Source: Galdieria partita (taxonomy: Eukaryota; Rhodophyta; Bangiophyceae; Galdieriales; Galdieriaceae). Taken from it: a DNA stretch of 64,000 nucleotides. Below, piece after piece: positions 22,435 to 34,023 of the stretch. Below the pieces are notes generated by a model. The model was not told where the DNA came from, ran no database searches, and saw only the letters and a program-made list of their open reading frames with translations. The DNA lies in NCBI GenBank assembly GCA_025991245.1, contig BQMJ01000026.1, positions 1 to 64,000 of the forward strand. The letters are read 5' to 3'. The position numbers and the translations under genes were made by a program. Position 1 is the stretch's first letter. Each line of letters begins with the position of its first letter.

Positions 22435-25068
22435 ATGAACACTATTGTTTTTGAAAAAGTCGAATTTCCCCTTGTGAATAGAGAATCAGCGGTATTTCAA
22501 GTTCTAAAAAGTTTCCTATCATCGTACCCTTTGAGACAAGATGGTACAACGACAGCCCCTCGACCTCACATATGCTATGCACCCCAAATGTATGGGAGTG
22601 GCAAAAGCGCATTTGGTCAACAATTCCAAAAGCTCCTTTCAATCAACAAAGAGAACTTGTTGCAATATTTAAAAACTTTTGTTTGCTTACCTGGCTTTGG
22701 AAAGGGAGAAAATGTAGGAGAACGTGCTCTACTCGCTTTGTTAAACGAGACTTTATATGTTGCGTTGAATCTTCCCAAAGTACCGAGAGGAACACGTTTT
22801 GAAGATACGCTTGTTGAGTGGATAAGCAAGGAGGCACTTGCCGAGTTTCCAAACGGTGCAGATTTACTTTCTCAAGTTCTTTCCTATATTGGTAGTCCAA
22901 AGGAATGGTTTCAGAAACTCTTACAAGTCACCAAGAAACGTTATTTATATCTGTTTATTGATGAAATTGGAGCTTTGGAAGGAGACAAATTCACCATGTT
23001 TAAGGATTTGATGGTTACACAAAGAGGAAATCGAGTGCACAACGTCTATTGTTCTTTTTTTGGAGTCTTATCAAAAATTTTACGTCAACCTTTTGTAATT
23101 TGTGTTTTGGCAGGGAGATCAGATGCTGTCGTAACTAGTCAACGAGATGCCTATACTTCCCCAGTCATTTTATCCTTTCTTCGTTTAGATCCTTTTTCAG
23201 ACGCAACTGTCAAGTACTTTATACAAAATACCGCTTATGACAATGAACCTATTCTAAAAGTATTATTTCCTAGTCATCCTGAGGGACACGATTGGTTCTT
23301 CAAACAAGTGTATGATTATACAGGTGGTATTCCTTACTATGTTGTTCATGTTTTAAATGAATTGGGAAGTATGTGTGAACGTTGGAATAGTTTTTGTGAT
23401 CTTTCAGAGGATCAAATGAAAGAGAAAATCGAGAAAATTGATCCGAAATCTTCTCTCTTAGTAAGTCCTTCTCGTATGACACCCAAATCAATGATTGTTT
23501 TTTCTTCAATGCTTCTTGCGAGTATATTTGAATTTCGTATTCCAATGAGAGAGACTCTGTTTGGTGGTTTAGGAACAGGAAGCCATTCTGAATATGTTTT
23601 GGATATTGCCAACTATTTGGGTTTTTATTATGTGAGTTGCTCGAGAAATGAACAAGACGAAGCAAGCAGGATATCCGTTGAAGACAGCGATGAAACATTT
23701 TTCAAGTTGGTTTTTCCGAAGATTGTACTAAAGGAGATTCAATCGCGATATTGGAATTTTCCTCCTTTTCGTTTTATTTGTAGTTTATTTTCATCGATTA
23801 GTCGATTGGATTCACCTTCGAGTCGTGGTTTCAAATTTGAAATTATATTTACTCTTATTCTTTATGTTCGATGGTGTTTCTGTTCCAAACTAGGAGAATT
23901 GAGTATATTTCGACATAGTTTTTTCGAACATATATCAATAGAATCTACTCAAACCATTGGCAGCTTAAAAGTGGATCCTATTCCCAAGTATGTTCCAGCA
24001 TTTAGTTCGACAGTGAGTAGAATCCATAGTGCTAGAGAAGAAACTTACCATGTCACTGCTTGGAAACCATTTTTTGAAACGTATTTATCAAAAGATGGAA
24101 TATTTGTTCCTATTCGACAAAATTCCAATGGACCTGATGTTCTTATTCGAGTAACAGATATGAAAGACAATTCTTTCCTTGCTATTCAAGGTGAATCTTC
24201 TTCAGAGCAAACACCGATGGAGACTGAAGCCACCAAGAAGAGAGTATATTTGATAGGTATTGCATTGAAATGTTTTCAGTTGTCAAGTTCTGGTGTTGGA
24301 CGTTCAATGATTAAGGCAGAAGTTGCTAAATTTTTACATCCAGTGGCGTCACAGCTTGAATTGGAACAGAATGATTTAACAGCCATTCAGTTGATTGTAA
24401 GCGACAAGTATACTGAAGAAGTTTCCAGACAATTTAGTGATAATCAGAATTGGATATTGAATAGTGGAGTTTATTATGAAGACAATAATAATAATATTGT
24501 TTACAGTTCTATCAACTCTGAAAGACAACCACAGAATATACGAGAAGAATGGTTATGGATACCTCCTCATTGTCAAGTTGTAGTATGTTCAACTACATCT
24601 TTGCGAACTTATTTAGGTCGCAAGGCTAGTGAAGATCTTGAAAGAGTGTTTGGAGACAATCCTGGATGGTTGGAACAACTGAAACCACTTTATGATTTGT
24701 TGAGCAATTCTTTTGTAGATTTATTAGGACGTATTCCATATGAAGAATATGAAAGGAATAGTGGAAGGATGGAAAGAAGAAGTACTCTTCCAAGTATGGA
24801 TATGAATATGATGCAAGTGGAAGAAACGAGAAGAGAAGAAAATGTTGCTGCATCGAGTTCTGCGGATTCTTCATTTGATTGGAATACTTTTCTTCTTCAT
24901 CAGGTGGGACTTGATGAGAATCGAGTCCACACATATATTTCGAAGCTTCCGCGTCTTCCGGTATCCGTTCTAAAATATATCACCTTTCAAGATTTAAAGC
25001 AGATTGGAATCAATGACGAAGATATTGTGAAAATTTTGTTCAGATTGCCAGGAGTTTCAACAAAGTAA
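22435..25068 (+). CDS. STAND/Crinkler-RHS-like ATPase-nuclease with C-terminal SAM-like domain
   Basis: This 877-residue protein starts from the ATG at 22,435 (an upstream in-frame TTG is less likely). It is a paralog of the gene at 18,540. It shares VNRE near the start, a P-loop MYGSGKSAFG (about 52-61), Walker B LYLFIDEIGALEG (about 172-184), the strand FVICVLAGRS and the motif YTGGIPYYV. In the nuclease-like part it has SNGPDVLIRV (about 565) and YLIGIALKCF (about 610), where the lysine is kept. Near the C-terminus both carry a region ending in LERVFGD or LERAFSS. Unlike its neighbour it adds about 65 residues, from FLLHQVGLDENRV to DIVKILFRLPG, that read as a SAM domain, a protein- or RNA-binding module. 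Both genes are long and open, so they are probably functional. Confidence 0.85.
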   Translation: MNTIVFEKVEFPLVNRESAVFQVLKSFLSSYPLRQDGTTTAPRPHICYAPQMYGSGKSAFGQQFQKLLSINKENLLQYLKTFVCLPGFGKGENVGERALLALLNETLYVALNLPKVPRGTRFEDTLVEWISKEALAEFPNGADLLSQVLSYIGSPKEWFQKLLQVTKKRYLYLFIDEIGALEGDKFTMFKDLMVTQRGNRVHNVYCSFFGVLSKILRQPFVICVLAGRSDAVVTSQRDAYTSPVILSFLRLDPFSDATVKYFIQNTAYDNEPILKVLFPSHPEGHDWFFKQVYDYTGGIPYYVVHVLNELGSMCERWNSFCDLSEDQMKEKIEKIDPKSSLLVSPSRMTPKSMIVFSSMLLASIFEFRIPMRETLFGGLGTGSHSEYVLDIANYLGFYYVSCSRNEQDEASRISVEDSDETFFKLVFPKIVLKEIQSRYWNFPPFRFICSLFSSISRLDSPSSRGFKFEIIFTLILYVRWCFCSKLGELSIFRHSFFEHISIESTQTIGSLKVDPIPKYVPAFSSTVSRIHSAREETYHVTAWKPFFETYLSKDGIFVPIRQNSNGPDVLIRVTDMKDNSFLAIQGESSSEQTPMETEATKKRVYLIGIALKCFQLSSSGVGRSMIKAEVAKFLHPVASQLELEQNDLTAIQLIVSDKYTEEVSRQFSDNQNWILNSGVYYEDNNNNIVYSSINSERQPQNIREEWLWIPPHCQVVVCSTTSLRTYLGRKASEDLERVFGDNPGWLEQLKPLYDLLSNSFVDLLGRIPYEEYERNSGRMERRSTLPSMDMNMMQVEETRREENVAASSSADSSFDWNTFLLHQVGLDENRVHTYISKLPRLPVSVLKYITFQDLKQIGINDEDIVKILFRLPGVSTK

Positions 25069-28000
25069 ATTTCTTGCGTATTCGTTAGCCAATTTGAATC
25101 TTTGTTATATTTGTGAGTATAATGCGTATTGTATATTGTACTCTCTCCCACTTTTAGAACAAAAACTATTTTGTTAAAGAGCACTGGCTAAATTCGAAGT
25201 TTTGTACATACTCGTAACCAAAGCTATTCGATAGATGAACCATACCGACTATTTTAAAGTAGGGTAGTTTGGAAAACTGGGTTGCCTTGTGTTTCTAAAG
25301 CTGCAACTCACTTTTGAAGTGTTGTACTCAAGTGGTTTTTTCGAAACTTTTGCTGTCGTGGGAGCACTAGAGCAGCGAAATAAAAGCTTCTAGTTTGAAC
25401 ATCAGGAGAGCTAAAAGAGAAGAAATTTGTTTAATAAAACTCAAAAAACATAGAATTGAAATAATTCAGCTACTTCAGGAACTGCTTTAGTCTCTCAAGA
25501 CAGTTTGACAGTGTTGAGAACAAGTGACACATTCTCACAAGTCTTCACAGAGGCTGCTTACGAGTTTGTTTTCTATGTTGCAATAATAGTATTTTAAAAC
25601 ACCAACTCATAGCTTCTCAATATTGAATTGCTGTGAAGCACAATAGAATAACAATAATGCTTGCACCGCTGTTTCACATTTATATGTTGGAAACGAAAGA
25701 TACTTTACAGAACACACTTGTAGCACAAAAAAAGCATAGCGGATGTAGAAGAAAAGATACTTCAAGTCCAATATTTTGAAACACTACTCAAGTAACCTTA
25801 AAATAAGATGTATTTGTCATATAACTGTAGTATCGACATTTCAACAAGGTATTGTTCCTCAAATAAAGATTTTCTTCTTTTGTAGATAGAAAATTCATCG
25901 AAAACTCAGTTTTGGAGTTTGTGAAAGTTGAAGTTAGAGTCACAGAGCCAATCAAATAGCCATTGGAAGATAGTTATAGGAACAATGTCAAAGTTGAATG
26001 TCCCCGTTAGAGAAGCTTTGTCAGTCGCTAAGGTCTTATAAGCAAGTAGTTGAGTTTTGAAAACAATCTGTTACACAAGTTGTTCAATAGCTATTTTTTG
26101 CCGTTTTTATGTTGAATACTTGGAGATTCTTAGCTGTAATGTTCTGTTTGGAACTGCTTCTTTGTCTCGACTCTTCTTTGTAAACTTTTCTTATCTTAAA
26201 AAAATACTTACAGTTTATGTACAGCTATTTTTGTGTATTTGTGCGAACCTTCGAAATTGGATTGAATCCTTAAATTCCAAACACACTTTCTAGTTGTAAC
26301 TGGTTGTTTTCCTGGTTTTCCTTTCTAGTTTCAATACTGTCCATTGCAATGAAGGTTATTAGTTACATCCTTACATGAAAAGTGAACAAGTACACAACTT
26401 ACCTTTTGATATTTTTTTAATGCCAAAATTTTTTCACATATTCATAGAGAAGATTTGCAATTTGGCTTTTCATCAACTAGCAACAAAATTTGAATTTGAC
26501 ATTGGCAAAGTATTTTTGATATTTGATCGAAATTCGTTCATACCAGCAATGCCACTTTTTAAGATATGAGACTGCAGAATTGTGCGTAAAGAAAGAACAA
26601 ATAGATAAGAGCATATACAAAAGATCGACAACCCTATTATTTGTAGATCTAGAGGAGAGCCTTCAAGAGTTCCCTTTGAAGCAGCGAAGACAAACTAGAT
26701 GATTTCATCTCAAGGGATAAAACCACTATTTGTTTGAAATATGTATTAAAAAGTAACAAACTTTACAGCAAGTCCAGACAATTCCCTGTACATTCTTCAT
26801 CACTTAAAATTTCAATGTATCTAAGACAATGTCATTCATCATAACTTGGAAGTGAATATTCAAGTGGGTGATGTTATCTACTAACTGAAACAATCCAAAA
26901 GGAGCCTATAATGGCTACAGTGAGAAAAAAGGTATTGAAGAATACTATCATAACAAGGTAAAATTGCCATAGGAAGATTCAATACTCTACTATGATAGCT
27001 CAAAAAATGGCACAATGCATGAAGAGGCCACGCTGAAGCTCTAGTGACGCTCTAAAGGAAAATTTCATTATGTTCATCTACAATGAGCAAATTTGAAGAT
27101 TTTACAACAATTTGAACAGCTCCTGATAATCTTTACCAAAATCAGTCATTTCCCAACTCCAACCAACTTTAACAAAGTATGCCCTGAATATTGACATCTT
27201 CAACAAGCTCTTTGAAGGGACATTTCCGACTAGAATTTTCCAATCATAGCACTTTTGTCTGAAGACATTTAACAGAAAAACTTTTGTTCCTCCAAAGTAC
27301 TGAACAAATCAATCCAAGTCCAAAAGTGGCAGGCAAATTAAGTACGACTCTGTTTCCTACATGTCCTAAAATTGGAAGGACTCAAGTCGTCTTTTGTTTT
27401 CCCAGTTGTTATCAAGCTTACTGCTTTGCTCCAAGTCTCGAAATTTCTTGGGGTTAAAATTCCAGAGCGAAAGTGGACTCCGAACTTTCGGTTTCCACAA
27501 TTCAGAAACTTCTGAATCAAACTCGATAGAGACGCCATCATAAATCAAAGAATATTCCATAAGCAATTGATTGACAAAACCCGGCGACATCTATAACACT
27601 TGCATCTTTAAACAAGTCTTGTGGTGCCACAGTATTTCCTATCAAAGGCCCTTTAGGAGTTGAATGTTTGTGAGTTGCGACATCTTCCAGAGGAAATAGA
27701 CTGATGGGACAGTATTGGATTTTGTTTTCAAATGTTGCAGATACTTGATTCTTCCTCAAGCATCTCGATGCGGGAGTGTCAAACGTTTGTTGTATTGTTG
27801 CTAAATGTCTGTTTTATATAGCAATTTATGGTTAAGACAACTTTCTTATATAGTACTCAAAGCATTTGTCAAACCAAACTACACTAGATACCCATTCGAG
27901 AGAGATGAATCAAATGTCTTGCAGCTCGGTTAAACGAATTTAAGTGACGATGTCTGAAAAACAGGAAACTTAACATTGCTGGGATTTTTTGTGGATGATT

Positions 28001-29501
28001 TGACTATTTACAAAGCAGCTTTCTTGTCTTGAAGACAAAGAGCCACAGATCTTTCAGTAAAACGTTAAAGGACTGTTGTCTTGAATACTACTATCAATTC
28101 CTCTTATGGCTTGTAAAAGTTGGCAACAAATTTCGCGTTTGAGACTGACATGTAGTAGTTTAACTTTGATTCCTATCGAACAAAAATGGAGCTTCATACT
28201 TTCTGTCAGGACTAGAGTTTTCAAGAATGACATTGTGTTGGATCTACAAAACCTTCTTTTGACCGTTGTTCTTCGTACTTATACGTTCATACAAGTTGAT
28301 AGCACTTGCCATCAATCAATGTGAGCGCCTCTATTAAAGCGAAATGGAATGTTTTGGAAACAGAGTCTTTGACAACACCACACCATTCTGAAATATAACG
28401 ATAAAGAATTTCATATGATTATTTGCTTTGTTCATCAAACTCGTCTGAATCTATTTACAACTAGATACAATTCTGTATAATTACTCGTTGAATATCGACA
28501 CTTCAAAGTTACATAATGGCTTATGAGGGAAGTTCCAACCTTTCTATGTACATATTTGAGCAATTAATCCTCCTAAAATGATAGTTGAAATTAGAAAGAC
28601 TTTTTATAGTTACAAACAACCATGAACAGGAACAACAAGCAAGGAAAGTCACGTACAAATGAATAGTAGTTGTTTCGCTCACGATTTCCTCATATAAACT
28701 GTGAAAGAAAAACACTGTAGCGCTTGATATTTCACGAAAACTCGAGACCAAATCAAAGAATTGAAGACATACAATTTGGCCCACTAAACTATCACTGCTA
28801 AAAATAAACCAGAAACCAAGCTCAGTATGTAACAAGGTACGCTGTAAACTGGCAGTAACAAAAAGACTGGCAAAAAGTGGCTTGGTTTTTCAACCCAAGA
28901 AGCAATAGGTGATTCTGAACTGGATTTACATATAAATATAGGAACTTAACGCAACTGATCCATCACAGACACGAATGCTGTAGAGATCTAACAGAAAAGA
29001 AAGATATTCACGACTTTCTTAACCTAATTATCTTTGATAGTTTGCTACAAAGAGACTACGAAACTGACCAAGCATAGCCCACCTTGACCCAGTCAAAAAG
29101 TATGTTTTGCACACCAAAAAAACGTGTCTTTTGCCCACCAAATGTACGAATTTGGCAAGAGCACCTTTGGGGTGCTAAGTGGGAACGCAATTTCCCACTA
29201 AACTACGATACTAAGGGATGTTTTCATATATAACACTTTGTAGGCATATCCACTGTGACTAGAATATGTTATCCCAACTAGATTAATATTCTTGATTTCT
29301 GAAATGAAGTTTATAGGAAAAAAACAAGATGAATTGTTATATAAAGTTACACTCGAAGGTATGATATTTTAGAGAAATGTTATTCTTGACTATCTAGCAC
29401 CATTGTGCAAATTGAATTAGTTGTAAATATCGTTTCTGTTCAACGTCCCGTAATTGTTTTTCGTTGTGTTCGTTGAAAGAGACTGTATAGTTGTGGAAAC
29501 T
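25069..29501. other. Gene-poor subtelomeric stretch
   Basis: No intact gene is supported over about 4.4 kb. Short overlapping minus-strand frames at 27,060-27,780 have protein-like composition (for example a run reading YDWKILVGNVPSKSLLK on the minus strand near 27,200), which suggests a decayed coding region I cannot identify. The ORF at 28,521-28,835 on the minus strand is hydrophobic and unrecognised. A P-loop relict is listed separately at 29,128. Confidence 0.45.
29128..29180 (+). pseudogene. Relict of the subtelomeric ATPase P-loop
   Basis: The bases TGCCCACCAAATGTACGAATTTGGCAAGAGCACCTTTGG closely parallel TGCACCCCAAATGTATGGGAGTGGCAAAAGCGCATTTGG at 22,580-22,618, the P-loop of the second ATPase gene, at roughly three bases in four. 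The flanks no longer align convincingly by eye. It looks like a broken, old fragment of the same family. The match is short, so chance is not excluded. Confidence 0.4.
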
Positions 29502-30049
29502 ATGCTAAACCGTTCCCGAGTACCCTCAGGTTTGCGGAGTGTGCAACTTGTTCCTGAACTGGAAGACGCGACAACTCTGCAACTTGGAGAAGACTTTTCA
29601 AGTGAAAAAGCTCAACCACTTACAATTAGTGAAGTTTCTATACTTTTATCCCGAAAGAGGGATATGATGCGAGAGTTAGAAGGCCCTAGAGCAGAAGAAT
29701 TTTCAAGGTGTGTGTTCGTTTACAGTTTGGTCAGAGCTCACGCAATTATTTAGCGTCTTCAAGAAGTTCCTGGAATATGTCGAACGATTTGATCGATACA
29801 AGGGTCTCGAAGCTGCCACCAACGTCCGAAGTCTTCTACAAAGATATGAAAGTCTTGACCCCTTTGAAATGGCTTGTTTGGCGAATCTTTGTCCTGCCGA
29901 TGTATGTTTTGCGTTCAGAATTTTTGAGTAGATATTTAATTTCGATCCAGGCAGAAGAGGCTAAAACTATTATACCGAGTTTAAAGCACAAAATCGACGA
30001 TTCTTCGTTAAACCAGTTGTTGCAAGACCTGGCGTCCTTTACTCATTGA
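29502..30049 (+). CDS. RPB4: RNA polymerase II subunit RPB4
   Basis: This is the RPB4/RPB7 stalk subunit of RNA polymerase II. Three exons, 29,502-29,707, 29,754-29,901 and 29,951-30,049, give 150 residues, close to the family's usual length. Introns are 46 and 49 nt, GT-AG. Recognisable segments are EDATTLQLGEDF and PLTISEVSILL in exon 1, the diagnostic FLEYVERFDRYK (about residue 75) and CLANLCPAD in exon 2, and EEAKTIIPSL plus a terminal LNQLLQDL in exon 3. The ATG at 29,502 is the first in frame. It heads a two-gene island between subtelomeric repeats; an ANTH-domain gene follows on the same strand. Confidence 0.93.
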
Positions 30050-30494
30050 TTTGCACTCCTTTGCAGAATCTTGAACCAGAAAAACTTGTTATTGAAGCAA
30101 TTGTTTGTTATAAGTTGCCTTGTCTTGGAACTTGATTTGCATTCTGTATAGGTTTGCTGAGAAAATAATATTCTCAAACGTGTTTACTCAATCGCGCAAC
30201 TGTTTGAATTTTTTTTATAAAATATTTTTTAACATATATAGTTTCGAAGAAAGATATAGCAGATTGCTGAGAAATGATCTTGAGGTTAGTCAACTGGTAG
30301 ACTGCTCAAGTCCTTTTTGTAGTTTTGGTTGGTTTTGATTTGTCATTAACTGTTGAATTGCCACTTGGCAAAGCGTGAGATGGTTTTCACTTTTCTGAAA
30401 GGAAACAGAACTATGAAAGACATGGTCGTTTCACCAGAACCGGCTCGCCACCTCCTACAGTATGAAGAGGAGTATGTCAACGACGTCCTGCCAG

Positions 30495-31574
30495 TCCAAT
30501 TGATGGTGGTTCTTTGCGATATGAAAAGAGTACATTCCCGTCTTCTCAGGGAAAAGTTACCATAGGAAGTTTCAAAAATAGACTAACAAGAAAAATTATT
30601 GCGGCACTATCGAGTGATTTGGAGTTTGCAGTGCTCAAGGCGACCAAATCGAAATATTCTAGACACAGGGAGAAATATGTGCAGTAAGTTCTTTCTAATG
30701 GTTTTTGGTCAGTGATCTAATAGGTTATAGTTCTTTTACATGCTACGAACGGCTGTAGTTTTGATAATTATGAGCAACGCTCAATAAGATTGGCAAAGAC
30801 GTCGGAGCAGACGCGTTTCAGTGGTTCCAGACCAGAAGTGACGGATCTTGTAACCAATGAGAAGCTTCCTCAAAGAGAAAAGTCGCAAAGTAGTTTATTT
30901 AGCCTCGAAAATTTCCAAGAGAAGCATGCAGGTAGAGAAAAGAACTCGTTTATACGTACTTGTAACGTATTTAGAAAGTTATGGAAAAAGATGCAGTCGG
31001 AAGACTGGAGAATTGCCACAAAAGCGCTCATTATACTACACGGTTTGATTAACGAGTCATCAGCTGCTGATGCTTATGTGATGAAAATGCAGTTTTTACA
31101 AACGTCCCGTTATGGAGCTGATAGTAGCTTGTTGTAAGTCGAAACTACTGTGCGTTATATAGTGAACTTCTTAAGTTCTTTTGATAGACCAAAGAACACA
31201 AGCCATTATTCAGAGATAGCCGTGTGGACATTGGGAACCTAAATGCAACGTTTGAGGACCACTCTAGAAACCGACTTGAGGCTCCAGTATGTTCTGCCTT
31301 TTTGAAGAAGTATGATAGATATGTATCGAGAAGACTGGAAGTAAGTACCAAAAGATAGGATTTCATGGCTTTCTTCAAATTCCATCTTTGTTAGGTTTTC
31401 CATTTCCTTTCATCTCAATTTACCGTTTACTCCTTCAATGAATTAGATGTTCCTAAAGAAGATGAGGCGATAAATAGTCCTGGAGAGGATACGTTGTCTA
31501 TATTTCCTTTCTTCATCCAACTAATAAGGGAAGGGACTTTATGTAAGATTCCTGAGAGAATTTTGGCAAATTGA
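30495..31574 (+). CDS. ANTH-domain (AP180/CALM-like) adaptor, 3'-truncated; 5' exon unresolved
   Basis: ANTH proteins bind PI(4,5)P2 and recruit clathrin. Exons are about 30,495-30,678 (RKIIAALSSDLEFAVLKATK), 30,724-31,134 (VIVLLHATNG, then DWRIATKALIILHGLI), about 31,190-31,340 (CSAFLKKYDRYVSRRL) and 31,395-31,574. Introns are 45-55 nt; the donor at 30,679 is a weak GTGCAG. No in-frame ATG precedes the first exon listed, so a 5' exon between 30,050 and 30,490 is missing from this model. The last exon reaches FIQLIREGTL and then stops at a TGA in the first bases of repeat R3. The usual helices after this point (the family's NDGIINL...Y region, some 60 residues) are absent, so the gene seems cut by the repeat. 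It may be non-functional. Confidence 0.75.
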
Positions 31575-33310
31575 GGCAGTATCATTCAATCGAGACGGAA
31601 TTATTTTACCTTGCTTTCACTTCATCTTGAATTTGTTCACATCGCAATACCTTTCAACAACATGATTTTAGTAAATATGTGGTTTCTTTTCTGTTTCTAC
31701 TCTATGCTCGAATTGTTCTTTCGCGACAATTCTGTACAATATGCTTTGACTTGATTCAAAACTCATCTGTACAATGTCCCAAATCTACTATATCTTTATC
31801 CATTGGAGAGTCTAATGTTCCCAACTATGTCGGACAAATTTTAGTCGTAACCCAATTCTTCTTAATTATTGTAAGAACAACTCGAGTACATTTTACATAG
31901 AAAAACATCTCAAACTGTTGGTTGCAAAGTTGCTTTGAGTTGAATCATTCCTGTAAGTTCCAAGTATGCTATGTTATTTCCAGTTGATGACCATAAAATG
32001 GCTATGATGAAGATAATGATGGCTTTTACACTGGCAGTCTTCTTGAATTGTCCAACAATGAACTTTGTGTTTTGGTAGAAACTTTTTAAGTCTCTTTTTA
32101 TCTATTCTCAACAAAACTAAGAATCACTTTATTGGCTTCTCAACATGTACTCTTATAGCTTTCTTGTTCAATTTTTATTTCTTAAGAATAACTGAATTAA
32201 GAGATTCATTCATCAGGTAGGCTTTTTTGTTCATATATTGGAAAGCATTTGATTTTTTGTTCTTGTTTCTTTCTAATACTACTATCTTTCTTTCTTCTGT
32301 GTTTAGAGGTAAAGTCGGACTATAGTTCGAATTCAGTTGTTACTAAGTGGCTTCTCCTTGTGTAGTATACTGTATGATTGTCTCTATCGTGCAAATTCTT
32401 GGCTTTTTCCATCGTTACTTTTTGCAACTTTTCACTATTCGAGGAATATAAATGAATTTGATCTCTTTCTGTTCCGTACTCTCTTAAGTATTGCTAAAGC
32501 TTCAAATTTTATCAAAAAATTTCTAAACGAGAAAAGTTTCAATGACACGTGAACTAGAATGAAAAGATAATGGCTGATTGATTGTCTCTTGAGTATACAA
32601 GGTTCTAAGAACCAATAACTTTTTTTTTATAATTCTTGATCTTTTGAATAAAATTTATCAATCAACAGAATAATTCAAGTGAATTCTTTTTGAGTATTAG
32701 TTGATTAAAGAATCATTTTCGCTTTTCCTCTACCACATTCATTTCTTTGCATGTAATCTTTGCATATCGTGGATATCGATAAAAGGATCCAAATGAAAAA
32801 AATAGAAATTGTGTGATTGACAAAACTCAATGAATTGTGTTTGCAAATTCGGATTCAAACTATTTCCCAAAACAGCTTTAGAATGTGGAATGTTCAACAA
32901 ATTTGATATATCTTTGAAACAATCTTTTTTATTTCATCTCACTCATTCAATCCTCTACTTGACAACTTGTTTCGAATACAATATTTTTCAAGATCTGTGC
33001 ACGTTATCAATTCATATACACTAGTCGAAAGGTTTCTTTTCGTGAAGAATATTTCTTCCTTTGCTTTGGTTTTGAAAATACTTTTGTTATTTATCAAAAG
33101 ATCTACTTAATTTGCTATAATGTTTTCGCTAACCTCAGTAAAATAAAACTCTCCACAAGTATGTATATACAACTCGTTCAGGTTAAAAGGTGCCGATAAT
33201 ATTACGACTACTACAAAATTATCCTCTTTTACACTATTTTTATCTAAAGAACCAAGAATGCGCAAAGCTATGGTAGTTGTTTCCAAACAATCTCCCTTTT
33301 ACCGACCGTA
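31571..33310. repeat. Subtelomeric repeat R3, copy 2
   Basis: This is the second copy of the block at 15,731-17,480, in the same orientation. Its left edge (TTGAGGCAGTAT) sits inside the last codons of the ANTH gene. It is non-coding, with the longest chance frames around 70 codons. The segment at 32,070-32,290 is also related to the tandem units A and B. Confidence 0.8.
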
Positions 33311-33960
33311 GTCAAAATCTCCCTTCACAATGTTTCTGCAGATAAATCTCTTTTGAACTCTGACGTTGAGAAATCGACAAGGTTCAAACCTAGTGGCTAC
33401 AAAGTTACGACCAAAACAACCCAGGTTTCAACAGTATCCAAAAAAAGAAAAACTTTCTAGTCTATTCTTAAGATATTTCTCTATGAAACTCGGAAAAGTT
33501 TTCATAAACATACTTTATCCACTTTCAAGCGGGTTGTATAACACAACTACTTAGCCACTATTTCCGACCACCCAATTCTAATGAAAGAATGTTTGGAAGA
33601 GATTAGAAAGGTGGTGGAATGAAAGGGTGCCTTTAAAAGGTCCAAACTATATCGTTTCTTGTATACTTGTAGAGAATTTTCGAAGAGAATCTTGCATAGA
33701 GAGTTTAAAAGACTGTTGACGCTCTATTGATTTTGTTGAGGGAATTGTATCACCAGAATTTGTTTACAGACTGCACAATTGAATTGTTGAGCATTGCCTC
33801 AAACCTTGTCCTCCCTAGTAAAACCGTCATAAAGTGCAAGAGTGGAAGAAAAGCAACAACTGAAGGAGATATTTTCAAAATATACTTCCAGGCTACTTGA
33901 ACAAGACGTGAAACGAGTTAAAGTTGGAATTTAGCTATGTTGCATTGTCATATTAGCTTC
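33311..33960. repeat. R2 repeat copy and unassigned DNA
   Basis: The portion at 33,390-33,560 (GTTACGACCAAAACAACCCAGGTTTCAACAGTATCC and following) matches 18,035-18,200 and more weakly 13,480-13,620, so the R3-R2 order seen at 15.7-18.3 kb is repeated here. About 500 bp present at 17,480-17,990 is missing between them. No gene is seen. Confidence 0.45.
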
Positions 33961-34023
33961 TTGTTCAACATATTCGACCTAACTACGATGAATGAGAATT
34001 CCTCCAACTTGATTCTTTGTAAC

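Noticed and set aside
27060-27780. Overlapping minus-strand frames that look like fragments of a protein
   Set aside because: No domain could be named and no consistent exon chain was found, so it is noted only as possible decayed coding DNA.
28521-28835. Suspected retroelement fragment (104-codon minus frame)
   Set aside because: I looked for reverse transcriptase, integrase and RNase H motifs on both strands and saw none.
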